From Tenuibacillus multivorans (GTDB taxonomy: Bacteria; Bacillota; Bacilli; Bacillales; Alkalibacillaceae), in assembly GCF_900103915.1 (NCBI RefSeq), contig NZ_FNIG01000001.1, positions 124,001 to 188,000 on the forward strand: 64,000 bases of DNA, read 5' to 3'. A model generated the notes under the pieces. It had not been told where the DNA came from, did no database searches, and saw nothing but the letters and a program-made list of their open reading frames with translations. This document shows positions 61,194 to 64,000 of this stretch, one piece after another (position 1 is the first letter of the stretch; each line of letters starts with the position of its first letter). Both the position numbers and the translations under genes were made by a program.

Positions 61194-62118
61194 CGGACTC
61201 ACCTGCTTCCTGTGCAATGTTTTTATCGGTTGCAATATCCACAAATATTTCATGCAATGACACACGATCGACTGATAGTTCCTGCACATTTAAATCATTA
61301 GGTAATTGTTTTAACCAGTTCGTTACATGAACGTCCTTCGATAAATACAAAACAGAAATATCATCACTTTGATCGATTCTCGTTACATCGGGTAAGCTTT
61401 TGAATGTATTTTGGCCATTTTTACCACGAATGGTACATTTAAAGTTTGCATATTCAGCTTTAACTTGATCCATTGAACCGTAGATCACCTTTTGGCCTTT
61501 GCTAATCATAAATAGACGGTCACACATCTCTTCAACTAAATTCATTTGGTGTGAGCTAAGTAGAATCGCCGTACCATTTTTCGCAAGATTTTTAATTTCA
61601 TCCTTAAAAATTTCCTGACTGACAGGGTCTAGCCCAGAAAACGGTTCATCTAAGATAAGGAGTTCGGGCTCATGAATGATCGAGCCGATAAATTGTACTT
61701 TTTGTCCCATACCTTTAGATAGCTCTTCAACCGAAGCATTTTCTTTTCCTTCTAAACCAAGCTTTTTCAAATAATCTAAAGCTCGCTTTCTAGCTTTTTC
61801 TTTCGGATAGTCCTTTAAATTAGCGAAATAAAGTAAAATATCCATGACTTTGACATTTTTATATAGTCCACGTTCTTCAGGTAAATAGCCAATTTTATGA
61901 CGTGGAATCTCATCACCGTTATGATTGTGGAAGGTGACTCGACCTTCGTCTGGATACATGATCCCCATAATATTTCGAATCGTGGTTGATTTTCCGGCAC
62001 CGTTTGGACCTAAGATCGCCATGATTTCCCCTTGATGGACATCAAAGGAAATATCTTTAAGAACTTTAGTGTTCTTGAACGATTTCTGCAAATGTTCTAC
62101 ACTTAAGACTTTTTCCAC
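61186..62118 (-). CDS. ABC transporter ATP-binding protein, NatA/YhaQ-like
   Basis: Walker A is AILGPNGAGKSTTIRNIMG, the Q-loop GYLPEERGLYKN, the signature LSKGMGQKVQFIG (variant of LSGGQ, typical of NatA-like exporters), Walker B LLILDEPFSGLDPVS and the H-loop SSHQM. The GTG at 62118 (MEKVLSVEHL) follows GGGAGAGAG by 4 bases; an ATG further up would put that site inside the gene. 310 residues. It pairs with the NatB-like permease and follows the second ABC ATPase of the locus by 22 bases. Confidence 0.9.
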   Translation of the reverse strand: MEKVLSVEHLQKSFKNTKVLKDISFDVHQGEIMAILGPNGAGKSTTIRNIMGIMYPDEGRVTFHNHNGDEIPRHKIGYLPEERGLYKNVKVMDILLYFANLKDYPKEKARKRALDYLKKLGLEGKENASVEELSKGMGQKVQFIGSIIHEPELLILDEPFSGLDPVSQEIFKDEIKNLAKNGTAILLSSHQMNLVEEMCDRLFMISKGQKVIYGSMDQVKAEYANFKCTIRGKNGQNTFKSLPDVTRIDQSDDISVLYLSKDVHVTNWLKQLPNDLNVQELSVDRVSLHEIFVDIATDKNIAQEAGESDA

Positions 62119-62140
62119 TAGACTCTCTCCCTTCACATGT

Positions 62141-62989
62141 TTATATGAGCATCAATGAAATGGCGTCATTTAAATCAATGTGTTCCTTTTGTGACCATTT
62201 CAGTTGGTGTCGCTTCAAGTATGCTTCAAGCTCTCGTTCTTGATTTGTGATCACTATCCGTTCACCTTTTCGTTTGACTTCGCCTGGTAATGTTTTATGA
62301 GGCAGCGAATCAGCTAGCCAATATTGGGTGAAATAACGCGATAATTCATCTTTTTCATAATGTCCGATGATGTCTCCGTCCCGGATGATAGCAATCGTGT
62401 CGGCTAATTTTCGGATTTCCTCCGTTTGGTGACTCGCTAGAATTAGTGTACGATGGCCTTCCTCCATCCATTCAACTAATATATCCATTAATAGATACTT
62501 TGATGGAATATCCATATGAGAAGTAGGTTCGTCTAAAATCATAATATCTGGATTTCGTGGCAGCATTAACGCGAGTGCGAGTTTTTGCTGCATACCTTGT
62601 GACATCTTACCATATTTTTTCGAAAGATTGACATTAAACATATCGACCATTTTGTTAAACCGTGATTCATCCCAATTCGGATAAAGGTTTGAAATGATTT
62701 CTTTCAGTTGATGTCCATTAAAAGGATCATAACCCAATAAACGCTGAGGTAAATAAGCAACATGCTGTTTCCAGCTTTCATCCTCGCTGATATTCCGTTC
62801 TAAAAGACGAATATCTCCTTGGTTAGGTTTCACTAAATTCATGAGCATCTTGAGTAACGTACTTTTTCCGGCCCCGTTATTTCCGACAATAGCGGTGACT
62901 AGTCCTGGCTCAATCGATAAATTGAATGGTCCTAATTCGAAATCGTCAATGGTTTTATATAAATTCGAAACATCAATCACTGGTTTCAA
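62141..62989 (-). CDS. ABC transporter ATP-binding protein (YhcG/YtrB-like)
   Basis: The ATPase has Walker A AIVGNNGAGKSTLLKMLMN, signature MSQGMQQKLALALML, Walker B DIMILDEPTSHMD and H-loop LASHQTEE. Placed right after a short GntR regulator, it matches the YhcG position of the B. subtilis yhcEFGHI locus. The start is TTG at 62989, 7 bases after GGAGGG. 282 residues. Its membrane partner is probably the YhcE-like protein at the right edge. Confidence 0.88.
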   Translation of the reverse strand: MKPVIDVSNLYKTIDDFELGPFNLSIEPGLVTAIVGNNGAGKSTLLKMLMNLVKPNQGDIRLLERNISEDESWKQHVAYLPQRLLGYDPFNGHQLKEIISNLYPNWDESRFNKMVDMFNVNLSKKYGKMSQGMQQKLALALMLPRNPDIMILDEPTSHMDIPSKYLLMDILVEWMEEGHRTLILASHQTEEIRKLADTIAIIRDGDIIGHYEKDELSRYFTQYWLADSLPHKTLPGEVKRKGERIVITNQERELEAYLKRHQLKWSQKEHIDLNDAISLMLI

Positions 62990-63002
62990 TGGTTTCCCTC
63001 CT

Positions 63003-63380
63003 TTAAGTATCTAATAATGATAGAAATAGTTTTTTGATTTGTTGTTTGGAATAATTATGCTGATACGCTGTTTCAATCGCTTCAGATAATGCACGCGAAA
63101 CAGAGTCTTGTTTAATCTCCTGTTTAATTGAAGGGTTCAAATCGGCTACAAACGTCCCCTTACCTTGTAATGTCTGGATAAAACCTTGATACTCAAGATT
63201 TTGATAGGCACGTCTGGTTGTAATGACACTCACCTCCAAATCCTTTGATAAGGCACGAATGGAAGGGAGTGATGTACCTGTTTGAAGCTGCCCGCTTGCA
63301 ATTAACGCTTTGATTTGATTTTCAATCTGGTGGTAAATTGGCTCTCGTGACTGTTGCGAAATCTTAATTGGAAGCTCCAT
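63003..63380 (-). CDS. GntR-family regulator (YhcF/YtrA-like)
   Basis: The 125-residue protein is a GntR winged helix (PIYHQIENQIKALIASGQLQ, LPSIRALSKDLEVSVITTRRAYQNLEYQGF, given in part) with only a short 45-residue helical tail, the YtrA subfamily typical of ABC-transporter operons. Such regulators repress their own operon until a cell-wall antibiotic or similar signal appears. ATG 63380 follows GGGGGAGTTAGCTT. It lies between the membrane protein gene and the ATPase gene. Confidence 0.9.
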   Translation of the reverse strand: MELPIKISQQSREPIYHQIENQIKALIASGQLQTGTSLPSIRALSKDLEVSVITTRRAYQNLEYQGFIQTLQGKGTFVADLNPSIKQEIKQDSVSRALSEAIETAYQHNYSKQQIKKLFLSLLDT

Positions 63381-63394
63381 AAGCTAACTCCCCC

Positions 63395-64000
63395 CTATGT
63401 TAAAAAGTCGACTTTTTCAATTTTCCTTAATGCGGCTTTTAGCCAACCGATGACACTCGTTATCGCAACCACAATCGAAATAATCGCGGTTTGTACCGGC
63501 CACTTGTCAGCTAAATATGTTGTGAAATGGATAATGCCTTCGCCGTAAGTGATGTAAACCACAGCAAAAACCGTTGAAAAGATAATTAAAAACACGGCAG
63601 AATATACAATTATCCTTTCAGTGGTCACATTATGGTCCCCAAGATCCGAGGCTGGAAAAATGGCACCGAATGCGACACCAAAACTAACCCATAGAATGAC
63701 AAAAGCGATGAACGAACTGACATCAAGAACACTTCTTAATTCCGGAGATAAATATAATAGACTCATGACAACTACTAAAAAAGGTATTAATTGCATTAGA
63801 AATATATAAAATCGGCTTTTAATTAATACTTCATTTTTGATCGGTAGCTGATGCATAAAAATAAACACTGGTGATACATATGTGTGCTCACTGACCTTTT
63901 CGTATTGAAAACCTTTTGGAATAGACCACATATAGCTATAACCAATTAAAATAATAAAAAAGACATCAATCCCCATATTGCTGTTATCAAAATAAGATTG
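63395..64000 (-). CDS. YhcE-like ABC membrane protein, 5' end outside the window
   Basis: About 200 residues are visible, with five or six membrane helices (MQLIPFLVVVMSLLYL, FVILWVSFGVAFGAIF, IIVYSAVFLIIFSTVFAVVYI). No stop codon lies between the first ATG (63976) and the edge, and the codons beyond it remain open, so the gene probably begins outside. It lies 14 bases before the GntR gene, like yhcE before yhcF in B. subtilis. It is the likely permease for the 62141-62989 ATPase. Confidence 0.75.
   Translation of the reverse strand, partial: QSYFDNSNMGIDVFFIILIGYSYMWSIPKGFQYEKVSEHTYVSPVFIFMHQLPIKNEVLIKSRFYIFLMQLIPFLVVVMSLLYLSPELRSVLDVSSFIAFVILWVSFGVAFGAIFPASDLGDHNVTTERIIVYSAVFLIIFSTVFAVVYITYGEGIIHFTTYLADKWPVQTAIISIVVAITSVIGWLKAALRKIEKVDFLT

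Overview
The window is AT-rich DNA from a spore-forming, salt-adapted member of the Bacillaceae. Low G+C, strong GGAGG ribosome sites and U-tailed hairpin terminators indicate Bacillota. Two SspH-type small acid-soluble spore proteins and a LysM/Gmad2 protein indicate sporulation. A complete ectABC operon indicates growth at high salinity. A three-gene cluster (aspartate/glutamate racemase, MurE-like ligase, ATP-grasp ligase) suggests a peptidoglycan with a D-Asp or D-Glu cross-link, as known in Halobacillus (L-Orn-D-Asp) and Filobacillus (Orn-D-Glu). The genus is inferred, not proven.

Layout. 0-9 kb: a soluble GSDH-type beta-propeller protein, a small membrane protein, a zinc-ribbon RDD protein with a thioredoxin-like partner, decayed DNA (ankyrin scrap, dead ABC exporter, REP-like repeat), mqo, and a MerR-controlled ABC exporter. 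9-18 kb: a six-repeat lectin-like propeller, a Na/Pi cotransporter, a LysM spore-type protein, a nucleotide-site-less FtsZ homologue, a metallo-beta-lactamase-fold hydrolase, an APC permease and a LysE exporter. 18-25 kb: a LytTR regulator, a CoA-transferase, ectABC, and the first copy of a small hydrophobic-peptide module. 25-32.5 kb (minus strand): a GltS-like symporter, PlsC with a zinc ribbon, and the cell-wall cluster. 32.5-42 kb: two TraB-family proteins, pgi, GH13 plus ROK sugar genes, a gamma-carbonic-anhydrase-like protein, a transposase-less mobile cassette and a caspase-fold candidate. 42-45.3 kb: rlmN, a coiled-coil protein, two sspH genes and the second small-peptide module. 45.4-53 kb: an acyl-CoA catabolic cluster (dehydrogenase, CaiB CoA-transferase, ligase, MaoC, SDR, thiolase). 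53-64 kb: a GSDH lipoprotein, an S9 peptidase, pepV, 3-hydroxybutyrate dehydrogenase, a permuted papain-like protein and a YhcEFGH/NatAB-like ABC locus running off the right edge.

Most notable: (1) two paralogous loci (24.83-25.16 and 44.96-45.32 kb) with the architecture of type I toxin-antitoxin modules, including a 5'-UTR segment able to pair with the 3' coding end and, in copy 2, a consensus antisense promoter; (2) a protein that keeps the FtsZ T7 loop and C-terminal half but lacks the GTP-binding half; (3) a 1.5-kb element with inverted repeats and an 8-bp duplication that carries a passenger gene and no transposase; (4) two genes, ectA and the RDD protein, whose only well-placed start codon is ATT; (5) the putative interpeptide-bridge cluster. 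No tRNA, rRNA or CRISPR array was seen.
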